A stretch of 64,000 nucleotides of DNA, taken from Neorhodopirellula lusitana (GTDB lineage Bacteria; Planctomycetota; Planctomycetia; Pirellulales; Pirellulaceae). Of this stretch, positions 37,466 to 46,836 are shown piece by piece. Each line of letters opens with the position of its first letter. The stretch's first letter is position 1. The DNA lies in the NCBI RefSeq assembly GCF_900182915.1, contig NZ_FXUG01000002.1, forward strand, positions 558,001 through 622,000, in the 5' to 3' direction. The notes beneath the pieces were generated by a model, which was not told the DNA's origin, made no database searches, and saw nothing but the letters and a program-made list of their open reading frames with translations. Made by a program: the position numbers and the translations under genes.

Positions 37466-38341
37466 ATGAGTATTCTGGTCGATAAGAACACCAAGGTCAT
37501 CTGCCAAGGTATTACGGGGAATGCGGGCAAGTTCCACGCGTTGGGTTGCCGTGATTACGGCACGCAACTCGTCGGCGGTGTGACACCGGGCAAAGGCGGC
37601 CAAGACGTCGAAGGCATGCCAGTCTTCGATACCGTCGAAGAAGCCGTTCAGCAAACCGGTGCGGATGCCACGATGATTTTCGTGCCACCACCGTTCACCG
37701 CCGACGCGATTCTCGAAGCCATTGATGCGGGCATTCGCGTCATCGCCGCAATCACCGAGGGCGTGCCGGTCATCGACATGGTTCGCGTTTACGAAAAAGT
37801 CAAAGCAAGCAATTCGATCCTGATCGGTCCGAACTGCCCTGGTTTGATCACTCCCGGCGAATGCAAAATCGGCATCATGCCCGGTTACATCCACACGCCT
37901 GGCAAGATTGGCGTGATGAGCCGCAGCGGAACGTTGACGTACGAAGCCGTTTGGCAGACCAGTAACCTGAAGCTCGGTCAAAGCACCTGCGTTGGCCTGG
38001 GTGGGGACCCGATTGTAGGCACGAACTACATCGACCTGTTCAAGCTGTACCAGGAAGATGACCAAACCGAAGCGATCTTGATGATCGGTGAAATCGGAGG
38101 CAGTGCCGAAGAAGAAGCCGCTGCTTACGTCAAGGAGCACGTCACCAAGCCAGTCGCTGCGTTCATCGCCGGACGCACCGCACCTCCCGGCAAACGCATG
38201 GGCCACGCCGGAGCGATCATCAGTGGTGGTAAGGGAACGGCTGAAGAAAAGGTTGCCGCTCTGGAAGACGCCGGTATCGTCGTCGCACCAAGCCCTGCCG
38301 AAATGGGCGAAGCAATTGTCCAAGCAATGAAGAACGCCTAG
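37466..38341 (+). CDS. sucD: Succinyl-CoA ligase, alpha subunit
   Basis: [20 protein letters not shown] is the CoA-binding Rossmann start; [34 protein letters not shown], and [17 protein letters not shown] with the phospho-His near residue 249 complete the family. It partners SucC. The 291-residue length is normal. It ends 36 bases before an intrinsic terminator that closes the pair. Confidence 0.97.
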   Translation: MSILVDKNTKVICQGITGNAGKFHALGCRDYGTQLVGGVTPGKGGQDVEGMPVFDTVEEAVQQTGADATMIFVPPPFTADAILEAIDAGIRVIAAITEGVPVIDMVRVYEKVKASNSILIGPNCPGLITPGECKIGIMPGYIHTPGKIGVMSRSGTLTYEAVWQTSNLKLGQSTCVGLGGDPIVGTNYIDLFKLYQEDDQTEAILMIGEIGGSAEEEAAAYVKEHVTKPVAAFIAGRTAPPGKRMGHAGAIISGGKGTAEEKVAALEDAGIVVAPSPAEMGEAIVQAMKNA

Positions 38342-38376
38342 TCGTTTTCGTTTCGATTGCAAAACCTGATCAATAC

Positions 38377-38415
38377 AAAACCCAGAGTGCGTTTGATAGC
38401 GTCTCTGGGTTTTTT
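38377..38415 (+). terminator. Intrinsic terminator of sucC-sucD
   Basis: AAAACCCAGAG pairs with CTCTGGGTTTT around a 15-base loop, and the T-run continues for two more bases. Correct strand and position for sucD. Confidence 0.85.
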
Positions 38416-38616
38416 CGTGCGCCAATTGCCATCGAGGATGAAGGCGAGTTATCGGGATCCCAACGTCTTTTTTGGGGGCGTATTCCGCTGTGCTTGTGGG
38501 GGGCTGGCTCGTGTGTGTTTCAAGCCAATTTTTGAGATGGCGGCTTCACGACCACGTCGATTGCGTGTTGATGACTTGGGAAAACACTTTGCCTTGCAGG
38601 CGGGAGCTTTAGGTTG

Positions 38617-39000
38617 ATGGCTGGCGATATCGTGAAGGTTGCGTGTCCGGGGTGTCAACAACAGCTCCGGATTCCCGCCTCGCTATTGGGGCAGCGGGTT
38701 AAGTGTCCGAAGTGCCAAAAGGTTCTTCAGACGAAAGCGAGGTCAGCCACGGCAGCCAAGCCAGTTGGGCCGAAGTCAGCTGCACCCAAGCCTGTTGCAT
38801 CGAGTTCCGTTGCACCGAGTTCTGTTGCACCGAGTCCCGTTTCATCGAAGCTTGTTGCGCAGAAGCTTTCGTCGGTGAAGCCCGTGTCGCCGGCAAAGGC
38901 ATCAGCAGCGAATCGATCCGGAGGCCAGGCGGGGGCGGCTTCATCGGGCTCTGGGCCTCGCTCACCTCTGTTTTGTTGGAGGAGCGTTGTATTCGTTTAA
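38617..39000 (+). CDS. Zinc-ribbon protein with low-complexity tail, probably truncated
   Basis: ACPGCQQQLRIPASLLGQRV followed by KCPKCQ is a CxxC...CxxC zinc ribbon of the kind that opens many planctomycete membrane proteins. After it come Ser/Pro/Val/Ala repeats (ASSVAPSSVAPSPVSSK) and an abrupt end (RSPLFCWRSVVFV) that does not look like a natural C-terminus. The second half overlaps, on the other strand, the tail of the coiled-coil reading frame. I infer loss of the 3' part, probably at a rearrangement joint near 38950-39000. ATG 38617 has GGGAG ten bases upstream. Confidence 0.55.
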   Translation: MAGDIVKVACPGCQQQLRIPASLLGQRVKCPKCQKVLQTKARSATAAKPVGPKSAAPKPVASSSVAPSSVAPSPVSSKLVAQKLSSVKPVSPAKASAANRSGGQAGAASSGSGPRSPLFCWRSVVFV

Positions 39001-39941
39001 GATCGTCTTGGAGGTTTTGTGCGTTGGCCCTCGCTTGGTTGTAGGCCTCCGCTGCAGCGTGTTGGGCGGCCTGCTTTCCAGCGATTGCCGCGGTTTCTTC
39101 TTTGAGTTTTGCTTTGGCTGACTCAACGTTTTCTTGAGCGGTTTGGAGTTCACTGCGTCGTTGAGCTAGTTGGGCCGAGATCGTATTCTTTTCCGTTTCG
39201 CGATGTTTCACCGCATCGCGACTCTTTGTCAGTTGATTCTTAAGATTGGCAATTTGTTCCTGTGCGGCTAAGGCGTTTTGGTCGTTGGCTCGGGCGGTGG
39301 CCAGTAACTGACTCGCGGCGATTTGCATCTCGATTAGCTTTTCCGTTCCGTCTGTCGGGCGGTCAGCCAGGAATTGTGCTGTTGCCATTTCAGCGAAGGC
39401 GTTTTCGGCAGCCAATTGCTCGGCGACGGCTTCGCCGCGAGCTTCGGCCGCCGACTCTTGAGTCTCATTCTCCGGTGCAGCTTGCAGCGCCGCATCGATC
39501 TTCTGGAGTGCCTTTTGTTGAGCGGCAATAGCCGTTTCTTGATGGATTCGAATCTCTTCAGGGGCCGACTCGGTTTGGTCGGGGTAGGCATCACGTAGTT
39601 GCCCGGTTTTGATGGATTCGAGTTCATCCATGGTGGCAAGGGTCTGTTCCAAGGACTCGACTGTTTGGTTGAGTTGTCGAGTTTGCAGGTCCTCCACCTT
39701 CTCGCTGAGTCGCTCTAGGAGTTTCAGCGCTGACCACCCTCGGTGCCCCGGCATCTCTATTGAGATGGTTAGCGTCATCGACCGGCCTTAGCAAAAGAAG
39801 CAACGCGAGCAGTATGGCGACGTGCAGTCCAACCGAGCCAATCAGCCAGCGAGAATTCGAAGCGGGACGGCATTGCAGTTCCAGTTTGGATGGATTCGTG
39901 GGGTATGTCGTGTTCATGTCGGGGTGGCGGGATTCGGCCAT
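38699..39941 (-). pseudogene. Membrane-anchored coiled-coil partner of ExbB/ExbD (TolA/TonB-like), frame changed and 3' end altered
   Basis: The first frame starts at the ATG ending 39941, three bases after exbD, and encodes a single membrane helix (WLIGSVGLHVAILLALLLLL). It then loses coding character and stops at 39624. A second frame, open from about 39790 (ATG 39778), takes over with a long coiled coil (LKLLERLSEKVEDLQTRQLN to AEAYNQARANAQNLQDDLKR). Joined, they give the usual topology of an ExbBD-linked periplasmic rod, so a frameshift between about 39790 and 39650 is likely. The last 80 residues (38699-38940) run antisense to the zinc-ribbon gene and look non-native. A separate cytosolic coiled-coil gene is the alternative. 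Confidence 0.55.
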
Positions 39942-39943
39942 TG

Positions 39944-40354
39944 CTATTTCCGATCAGCAACATGAACGGAGACGTTGGAGATGGACCGCACGTTCAGTGC
40001 CTCCAGGGCCTGGACAACGTGTTCGAAGGGCGTTCCGCAATCGGCGTCGATGCGCACGGGACGATCGGGTTGATGGGTGGCTACTTCGTCAAGCTGACGC
40101 ATGAGGACGCCGGGTGTTGCCATGTTGCCGCTCAGGTACATCCGCCCCTCCAGATCCACTCCGATGACGAGTGTCTGCGGATCCATGGCGACCTCTTGTG
40201 CCTGGACCGCGGGTGGGAGCGAGACCGGTAGTTGACGCTCTAGCTTTTTCAGCGTGGTGGCCACCAGGAAAAAGATCAACAACAGGAACACGCAATCGAT
40301 CAGCGGAGCCATTTGGGGTTCGATGGATTCTTCTTCGAAAATCTCGGTTCTCAT
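39944..40354 (-). CDS. ExbD/TolR-family biopolymer transport protein
   Basis: QMAPLIDCVFLLLIFFLVAT is the membrane helix with the proton-conducting Asp. The periplasmic domain follows (VIGVDLEGRMYLSGNMATPG, VRIDADCGTPFEHVVQALEA). The 136-residue frame is intact, although its upstream partner exbB (four-base ATGA overlap) is broken and its downstream partner appears frameshifted. It may be a still intact member of a dying cluster. Confidence 0.85.
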   Translation of the reverse strand: MRTEIFEEESIEPQMAPLIDCVFLLLIFFLVATTLKKLERQLPVSLPPAVQAQEVAMDPQTLVIGVDLEGRMYLSGNMATPGVLMRQLDEVATHQPDRPVRIDADCGTPFEHVVQALEALNVRSISNVSVHVADRK

Positions 40355-41213
40355 CCAGTCACCTCGGCATCGGAGGTGGCAGCCCCAGATTTGATACCAG
40401 TCAGTTCAGTCGTGTTCGCGACCGATGTGTCGTTCGTAGTTAGCAGCATCCAGTCGCTAATCAGGCCGCTGGCGGCTTGGTCGAGTGAGGCACTTCCGAA
40501 GCCAATTTGGCTTTTCAGGTAGTGGTACATGAACACGGCTGGGATCGCGATGATCAATCCAACAGCCGTGGTCACCAAGGCTTTGGCGATATCGTCGGCC
40601 ACGATGGAAGCGTCGCCCATCGAGCCCGCTACGGCGACGGTTTCGAAGGCACCGATCATTCCCAGCATGGTGCCGAGTAGTCCGAGCAATGGCTCGAGCG
40701 TTGCGACCAGGGCGATGGGGAATAAACGTTGCGTGTGACGCCGGATCTCTCGAGCGGCCACATCGCCAGCCAATTGGGATGTGATTTGATAACCAGCGGT
40801 ACGATGACGGACCACCTAGTCGATCACTTGGCCAAGCAGGCCGCCGTCTTTGCGAGCGGTTTGAATCAAGTGATCGTACTGCCCCTGTCACCAAAGTCGG
40901 TCAGCCTCAACGACAAGCTTGGGTGGGACGAGTGCTTTGGTACGTAAGTTTACAATGCGTTCGAGAGCGACGGCGAACCCACAGATTGAAAGCAGAATCT
41001 GTAAGACAACCGTTATTCCGCCTTGTCGGAGTTTGTGAACGAGGGCGTCCAGTGCGGATGCTTCGAGGGGCGCCGGAGCAGTCAGATGCCCTTCCGTAAT
41101 GTCGTCGCTCAAAGCGGAAGTGTGTCTTCCAGGCTGGCGGACTGGGCCAATGAGGCCTCCGACAGAAGACTGGTTGCCATGAATAGCACCAGGATGAAGA
41201 GAATGTAGCGCAT
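40351..41213 (-). pseudogene. MotA/TolQ/ExbB-family proton channel gene with two in-frame stops and a 2-base slip
   Basis: Reading from the ATG ending 41213, a signal peptide (MRYILFILVLFMATSLLSEA) runs to a TGA at 41109-41111. Removing one AC unit from the ACACAC run (GTGTGT at 41120-41125 on plus) joins it to the ExbB frame, DALVHKLRQGGITVVLQILL. That frame then meets TGA at 40888-40890 and TAG at 40816-40818, yet continues in the same frame between and after them (QGQYDHLIQTARKDGGLLGQ, then LEPLLGLLGTMLGMIGAFET and ALVTTAVGLIIAIPAVFMYH). All membrane segments are otherwise preserved, so the decay is recent. TGA from CGA and TAG from TGG would each be a single transition. Confidence 0.8.
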
Positions 41214-41753
41214 CGATGGTTTTTTTCTTTTGACGCGATTAGAACAAAGCAAGGTGCGATAGGGATCCATCCTGGGCTTCGAGCACCCGTGACGCACCCA
41301 ATAGGCCAGATGTCAACAGTTGACTGGCAATCTTGTTTCAATCAAGAATGTCAAGTTTCGACAATGCGGCTGACTGGGAGTAGCCCGGAACTCTGACGCC
41401 ATGAGAGCACTGGATGCTGGCGACTCGCCTAGTCAGAGTCGCCGGTCATGGCCGGTTTTGACGTCGACTAAAGAATTGAAGTTGCGGGCCCCTGAGTGCA
41501 TGGTGACTCCCCGCAAGCCGCCCAGCAGACGCCGGGCTTGCGGTTGAGAGGCGAGCCAAGGGAGCCCATGCAGCGAGCATGGGCGGAAGAAGTGTTGGCT
41601 GCGACTGGGCGGTCGGGCAGCGACTGGGCAGCAGTTGGGCTGCGGTTGGCATTCGTTTCGAGCCAAGTTCGCTGCGTCTTAATCAGGCGGTGTCTTACTC
41701 GTCGCAACAAGTTGCGAGTTGCAGCGAACTGAATCGGGATGGAGCGAGCAGGT
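41214..41753. other. Intergenic region with two hairpins and short GC-rich repeats
   Basis: No gene is supported. There are two stems, CCGCAAGCC/GGCTTGCGG (41511-41543) and GCCCATGC/GCATGGGC (41564-41584), then near-repeats of GCGACTGGGC (about 41600-41630). These could fold in a transcript of either strand, for example as 3' structure of the hydrolase message. No T-run is seen. Confidence 0.4.
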
Positions 41754-42539
41754 TTAGATGTTGAGCGTTTCTCGCCAAGTTTTTGCCATCAGGGCGTGGC
41801 CAGCTACCGTTGGGTGCACCCCATCGCCAGCCCAATAGCTGGGTTCCGCAATTTTGATGGCTTCGTCAAACATATCTTGGAACGCGACGCGTTCGAGCGA
41901 CAAGTTCGAGGCGACTTGGCGGGCGACTTCCAGACGCTCGGTGAACTCAGGGAACCAATTGTCTTTGACCGCACCGCAGCGCAAAACAAAGGGTTCGCAA
42001 ATCACGATCCGGGTGTCGGGCAGCTTGGATTGTGTTTCCTTAATTAGTTCTGTGTAGCCGGTTTCGTAGTCCTGGACTGTGCCGTCGTAGCGACCATTTA
42101 GTTTGTGCCAAATATCGTTCACGCCGACCAGGATGCTTAATACATCTGGCTTCAAGTCGATGCAGTCAGCTTGCCATCGTTTGGCCAAGTCAGGGACTTT
42201 GTGGCCGCTGATACCGCGGTTGTAGATCTGCAAATTTTGGCTGGCTTGGTCGCGTAGCAGTTCAGCCGCGATTAGCAGCGGGTAGCCTCTCCCCAAGGAT
42301 CGGGGGGAGTTCGCGGATTGGTTTTTTCGGTCGCGTCCGGCATCGGTGATCGAGTCACCTTGGAACAGCACAACTGCGTTCTTTTTTAGCGTTGCACTAC
42401 CAGTTTCGCTGGCGGCTTGGCTGGCTGTCGCATCCAAAGCGGAGGCCAATTTGGGCTGGCTGAGGACACTGGCGGCAGCGACGGAAGCGGCTGCGGCTTG
42501 GAACATGCGACGACGATCAACAGACTGATTGGATAGCAA
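41754..42539 (-). CDS. Tat-exported GDSL/SGNH-type hydrolase
   Basis: A twin-arginine signal (SVDRRRMFQAAAASVAAASV) precedes an SGNH fold: block I VVLFQGDSITDAGRD with the nucleophile Ser, a Gly/Asn block III around ILVGVNDIWHKL, and block V GDGVHPTVAGHALMAKTW with the Asp-His pair. Such enzymes are lipases, esterases or carbohydrate deacetylases; the exported planctomycete type often acts on polysaccharide acetyl groups, an inference. I place the start at TTG (ending 42539), because AGGAG lies six bases upstream; the frame extends five codons further. Confidence 0.85.
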   Translation of the reverse strand: MLSNQSVDRRRMFQAAAASVAAASVLSQPKLASALDATASQAASETGSATLKKNAVVLFQGDSITDAGRDRKNQSANSPRSLGRGYPLLIAAELLRDQASQNLQIYNRGISGHKVPDLAKRWQADCIDLKPDVLSILVGVNDIWHKLNGRYDGTVQDYETGYTELIKETQSKLPDTRIVICEPFVLRCGAVKDNWFPEFTERLEVARQVASNLSLERVAFQDMFDEAIKIAEPSYWAGDGVHPTVAGHALMAKTWRETLNI

Positions 42540-42685
42540 CGGTGTCTCCTGCAACTGAGTTGCAAAATGGGTGGGATTGCTTCATAGGAAGGGACGCCCA
42601 TGATACTCACAATTGCCGCCGCGTTGTTGCAGGTCAGGATTGTGAATTTATAACGCGTTCACAGCGGTGGAATCTCGGCCGGTGG

Positions 42686-44131
42686 CTAGACCGCTGTCGA
42701 TTCTTTCACCAGCAACTGATCGACTTCGTTACTGACGATGACGCCGTAGTTGATCGCTCCGAGCCAGCCGCTCATGATGATTCCGACGCTGCCAGCGTGG
42801 TACATGCCGGAGATCTGGTCCGACAAGGCGCGACTGACGGCAAGGCCTTCGAATTTGGTGCCAAAGCTTGCGCCGGATTCGTGCATGGTGTAGTGCTTGA
42901 AGGTGCGCGGTGTGGCCGCTTCGGCGCGGTCGATCTTGTTACGAATTCCGGGGATGTATTTTTCCAGGGCGTCGATGGTGGTGTCGACCAGGTCCTGTTT
43001 GCTGGCGGCGTAGTCTTCGTCATTCAGGTCCGCCCAATCGGACCAATTCGCGTTGGTGCTGCTGACGATCGCGTAGCGTTCTTTTTTAGTAGGCCGCGTT
43101 CGAGGGTAATAGAAGCTGAATGTTCGCGACGTGATATCGCGGCTGAGCAATAGGTCGGTACGGAACTCTTTGGACGTCGATGTGAAGAACAGGTCGCCAG
43201 ATGATTCGTCGATCTCTTCGCCCGGTTTCAACGCCATGTAAACCTGGGTGCTGGAATTGTTCAGCCGGACGGCCTGGGTCTGTTCAACGAAGTCACGGTC
43301 GAGTTTTTCCGGACCGATCATTTTCAAGATGGTGGTGCGAAGATTTGCGTTGCTGACGACGGCGCGGCATTTGATCGAACGGCCATGGACTTTGACCCCG
43401 GATACTCGGGTGCCGTTGATGGGATTGTTGGAAACTTCAATTTCATCGACGGGGCAATTGATACGGATGTCGACTCCGTTGGCTGTCAGTTCCTTTTTCA
43501 TTCGAGCGATCAGGTCGTCGGTGCCGCCTTCGTAGATGAAGACGCCCTTGTTCATGAAGTTGCTGAACACGATGCCGTAGGTGAGCGCAGGGTCTTCGAG
43601 TGTCGAGCCGTTCGCGTAGGTGATCGGCTCCATCAACAAGCGAACGACGTCGTCACGTCCAGGGAAAAAACGATCGAACAATTGACGGGTCGTGGTCGAC
43701 TGGTCGTCATAGAAATTCATGTTGCGAGCGGTATCGAAGAACTCGTTAACGACCGGTTCCTCGATGCCGAATTTCGAAACCAATAGACGCGTGAAGTCTT
43801 CGCGATTGAAGGTCGTTGTCAGCGAGAATTGAGGGTTGTCGAAACGAATGTTCTTCAGTTGCACGATGCGGTCGGCGATATCGCGACTCCAATACCGACG
43901 ACATGATTTGACCATTCCGTAGGGAAAACCGTGCAGTGAAATGTCGAACGTGTGCCCGCCCGGGCGTAGGAACCACGTCGCGAGTCCGCCTAATTTGTAG
44001 TGCTGTTCAAGCAACAGCACTCGGTGGCCGGCCCGTCCCAGAATGTTTGCCGACGTCATTCCGGCCAAGCCGCTACCGATGACCACGACGTCGTATTCGT
44101 CAGCGGCGTCTTTGAGGAAGTCTTTTGCCAT
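42686..44131 (-). CDS. FAD-dependent phytoene desaturase-like oxidoreductase (CrtI/CrtISO family)
   Basis: [20 protein letters not shown] is the dinucleotide-binding motif; [20 protein letters not shown] is the second FAD contact. The C-terminal flavin block is [20 protein letters not shown]. The length of 481 residues is typical of CrtI-like desaturases and saturases. The N-terminal [11 protein letters not shown] is not a signal peptide. It is separated from a second CrtI-like gene (46837) only by genes for a condensing enzyme, an ACP and an unknown protein, so the substrate may be an acyl chain on ACP rather than a carotenoid. That is inference. Confidence 0.82.
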   Translation of the reverse strand: MAKDFLKDAADEYDVVVIGSGLAGMTSANILGRAGHRVLLLEQHYKLGGLATWFLRPGGHTFDISLHGFPYGMVKSCRRYWSRDIADRIVQLKNIRFDNPQFSLTTTFNREDFTRLLVSKFGIEEPVVNEFFDTARNMNFYDDQSTTTRQLFDRFFPGRDDVVRLLMEPITYANGSTLEDPALTYGIVFSNFMNKGVFIYEGGTDDLIARMKKELTANGVDIRINCPVDEIEVSNNPINGTRVSGVKVHGRSIKCRAVVSNANLRTTILKMIGPEKLDRDFVEQTQAVRLNNSSTQVYMALKPGEEIDESSGDLFFTSTSKEFRTDLLLSRDITSRTFSFYYPRTRPTKKERYAIVSSTNANWSDWADLNDEDYAASKQDLVDTTIDALEKYIPGIRNKIDRAEAATPRTFKHYTMHESGASFGTKFEGLAVSRALSDQISGMYHAGSVGIIMSGWLGAINYGVIVSNEVDQLLVKESTAV

Positions 44132-44158
44132 GATCGAAATGGATTGCTTGAAGTGAAA

Positions 44159-44884
44159 TTAAGGAAGAGGTTGATCGGCAGGTTGTAGTTCGGCGTAGAC
44201 CCCAATCTGATTTTCAGACGGAGCCTTGTCGCCGAATAGCAGCAGCGATTGTTCGCCTACTAGCCAGCGTTCGTCGAGTAGGCGAATGGACGCATCCGCG
44301 GCGACCAAGACTCGTTCTCGGTCAACGCCCGTGCTGATGACATCGTGGGATTGGCGGAAAACCAGTGTGTGGTCGTCTGGCAAAATGGTTCCCATTCGCT
44401 GATTCGACCGGTCACTGCGCACCAGTGTAGAGATTTTCCAGCGTTCGTCGCGGGGATCTTCTGCAATCCGAATCGTGACGACTGATTCACCGGGTGGAAC
44501 TCCGATCGCCGAGTACCAGTCTGGCTGGGTTTTTCCTCGGGGCAACAGCGTGCTGTAGGCAATCCGGTAGCGAGATGCGGAGGGGGCCGCGTGGCTCCAG
44601 GGGGTGGTGTGGGAGGGAGTGTGGACTCGGAAGCGGTACGTCAGCGGTGTGTCGGTGGGAACCCGCACTGCGGCCAGTTGATTGGCGGGAACATCGCCCA
44701 GGTTGCCGAACTGTCGCCGGAGTTCTTGGAGCTCAGTTTGTGCCCGTTGCAGTCGCCAAATGGTGAGAGCATTTCCGGCCACCAGAGCCAATAGAGTGCC
44801 CGCCAAAAGCATCGTTCGTAGCGACCAGCGGAGCCGTTTTTCGCGACGTGGAGGACTGTTTGGAGGCGTGTCGGAGAGGGGCAT
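44159..44884 (-). CDS. Single-pass membrane protein of unknown function
   Basis: Basic residues (RREKRLRWSLR) lead into one membrane helix (TMLLAGTLLALVAGNALTIW), then a coiled-coil turn (LQRAQTELQELRRQFGNL) and a soluble domain of about 165 residues (LTYRFRVHTPSHTTPWSHAA, VTIRIAEDPRDERWKISTLV). No family recognised. It starts 169 bases from the divergent ketosynthase gene and ends 27 bases before the FAD oxidoreductase, so it is co-transcribed with the latter. The longer frame (44938) adds 18 unconvincing residues; I take the ATG ending at 44884. Confidence 0.65.
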   Translation of the reverse strand: MPLSDTPPNSPPRREKRLRWSLRTMLLAGTLLALVAGNALTIWRLQRAQTELQELRRQFGNLGDVPANQLAAVRVPTDTPLTYRFRVHTPSHTTPWSHAAPSASRYRIAYSTLLPRGKTQPDWYSAIGVPPGESVVTIRIAEDPRDERWKISTLVRSDRSNQRMGTILPDDHTLVFRQSHDVISTGVDRERVLVAADASIRLLDERWLVGEQSLLLFGDKAPSENQIGVYAELQPADQPLP

Positions 44885-45053
44885 GGGACGATTGTAGATC
44901 GCCAGCAAGCGACCGTGGGACAACACATGAGACAACACAAAAAACCGCGTGGGCGTTGAGGAAATTTGGCTGGAACGCTACGTTTTGAAGTCCTACCTGC
45001 ACTCTCATCGAACGGGCACTCCTCGTGTTCGTTGGTTTTGGAACCAAACTATC

Positions 45054-46313
45054 GTGATCGCTCCTACACTCACATCGCAGCTTCCCGATGACCAGCGGAT
45101 TGTCATCACCGGAATCGGTCTGACCGCTCCCAACGGCAACGACTGGCAATCATTTCGCCAGGCTTTGCTGGAAAAACGTAGTGGCGTTCAGCCATACGAA
45201 ATTCGTTATTTTGGCGAGACTTTGGCGGGCGTTTGTGATTTTGATGTCAAGAAATACCAGTCCAAAAAAGACGTAAGACGTGGCACACGAGCGGGCAGCG
45301 TTGGCGTCTACACGGCCAATGAAGCGATCGCTCATTCGGGCTTGGATTGGGAAAACGTCGATCGCTCGCGAGTCGGTATTTATGTCGGCGTGACTGAGCA
45401 CGGCAACGTGGAGACCGAAAACGAAATTTTCGTGATCAAGGGTTTCGACTATGACACCAGTTGTTGGTCGCATCACCACAATCCGCGGACCGTGGCCAAC
45501 AATCCAGCGGGCGAAATCGCTCTGAACCTGGGGATTACCGGGCCGCACTACACCATCGGAGCTGCTTGTGCGGCGGGCAATGCGGGCATCATTCAAGGAG
45601 CCCAAATGTTGCGGCTGGGCGAATGTGACCTGGCGATTGCCGGTGGGACGAGCGAGTCGATTCACACGTTTGGCATTTTTGCCAGCTTTAACAGCCAAAA
45701 CGCGCTGGCCACTCACCAGGATCCAACCGCCGCGTCGCGTCCGTTTGACAAAAAACGCAACGGAATCGTGGTTGCCGAAGGCGGCTGCTTGTACACGCTG
45801 GAGCGTTTCAGTGACGCCAAAGCTCGGGGGGCGGAGATTCACGGCGAATTGGTGGGGTACGCGATGAACACCGACGCGACCGATTTTGTGCTGCCCAATC
45901 CCGAGCGACAAACCCAGTGCGTCAACATGGCGTTGAAGCGAGCGGGTTTGGAAGCAAATCAGATTGACATCGTCAGTACCCACGCGACGGGCACGATGAG
46001 CGGCGATTCCCAGGAATGCTTGGCACTGCGTCAGGTCTTTGGGGAGTGCACCAATACTCGCATCAACAACACCAAAAGCTATATCGGTCACGCCATGGGC
46101 GCGGCCGGGGCATTGGAGTTGGCCGGGAATTTAGCGGCGTTTAACGACAAAGTGGCTCACCCAACGATCAATGTCGATGAACTCGATCCGAATTGTGACC
46201 TGCCGGGTTTGGTGCTCAACGAGCCCGAGGACAAGCCACAGGTGGATTACATCTTGAACAATTCGTTCGGAATGTTGGGGATCAATTCGGTGGTCATCGT
46301 CGGTCGGGTTTAG
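45054..46313 (+). CDS. Beta-ketoacyl-ACP synthase (KAS II / FabF type)
   Basis: RIVITGIGLTAPNGNDWQSF opens the thiolase fold. The active-site Cys is in GAACAAGNAGIIQGAQML, and the two His are in VSTHATGTMSGDSQE and NTKSYIGHAMGAAGALE, the C-H-H triad of decarboxylating condensing enzymes. The length of 419 residues is normal with GTG 45054 as start; the frame opens at 44949, but that leader is not like the family. It should extend an acyl chain on ACP. A second fatty-acid set usually exists in the genome, so this copy is likely dedicated to the neighbouring ACP. Confidence 0.88.
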   Translation: MIAPTLTSQLPDDQRIVITGIGLTAPNGNDWQSFRQALLEKRSGVQPYEIRYFGETLAGVCDFDVKKYQSKKDVRRGTRAGSVGVYTANEAIAHSGLDWENVDRSRVGIYVGVTEHGNVETENEIFVIKGFDYDTSCWSHHHNPRTVANNPAGEIALNLGITGPHYTIGAACAAGNAGIIQGAQMLRLGECDLAIAGGTSESIHTFGIFASFNSQNALATHQDPTAASRPFDKKRNGIVVAEGGCLYTLERFSDAKARGAEIHGELVGYAMNTDATDFVLPNPERQTQCVNMALKRAGLEANQIDIVSTHATGTMSGDSQECLALRQVFGECTNTRINNTKSYIGHAMGAAGALELAGNLAAFNDKVAHPTINVDELDPNCDLPGLVLNEPEDKPQVDYILNNSFGMLGINSVVIVGRV

Positions 46314-46460
46314 CCCGCGGTGCTGATCAGCGGGTGATTCGTTCCGCTACTTTGCGCAACTTTCCTTGATGGGCTTGTGCGACAGCCCGTCCGGGCCGAA
46401 ACTGTTGCCCCACGTTAATACTTTCGTGTTCCTAGAAAATTCCTCCTGCTCGCATTATCC

Positions 46461-46712
46461 ATGACCCCCGCTGAAATCCGCGCTGAAATCATCGACATTC
46501 TTGACGACATCTCTCCCGATGAGGATCTCGACGGGCTGGACGACCAGAAAGCATTCCGCGATCAACTCGAACTCGATTCGATGGACTTCCTCGATATCGT
46601 GATGGAATTGCGTAAACGCCATCGCGTGCAAATTCCAGAGGAAGATTACGGCAACCTGGCTAGCATGCACTCGACGGTGACCTACCTCGAACCCAAGATG
46701 AAAGATCTCTAG
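46461..46712 (+). CDS. Acyl carrier protein
   Basis: The 83-residue acidic, four-helix protein has the phosphopantetheine site FRDQLELDSMDFLDIVMELR, with Ser before Met as in DSM variants. It begins 147 bases after the ketosynthase. Specialised ACPs of this sort serve secondary fatty-acid or polyene pathways rather than bulk synthesis; the genomic setting supports that. Confidence 0.9.
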   Translation: MTPAEIRAEIIDILDDISPDEDLDGLDDQKAFRDQLELDSMDFLDIVMELRKRHRVQIPEEDYGNLASMHSTVTYLEPKMKDL

Positions 46713-46836
46713 GGGAAAGTGGAAAGAACCACGGGGCCACAGCACCACAGTGTTGGCTCCGCGGGTTGTTTCACTGGGATTGGACCCTGTCTTTCCTGTG
46801 GTCCTGTGACTCTGATCCCCTTTCCACCTTCGCTGC

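Noticed and set aside
40888-40890. In-frame TGA in exbB as a selenocysteine codon
   Set aside because: No SECIS-like hairpin or selenoprotein family is involved, and a TAG in the same frame 70 bases on points to decay.
45150-46091. 313-codon minus-strand frame opposite the ketosynthase
   Set aside because: Shadow of the ketosynthase, whose catalytic Cys and His residues are all on the plus strand.
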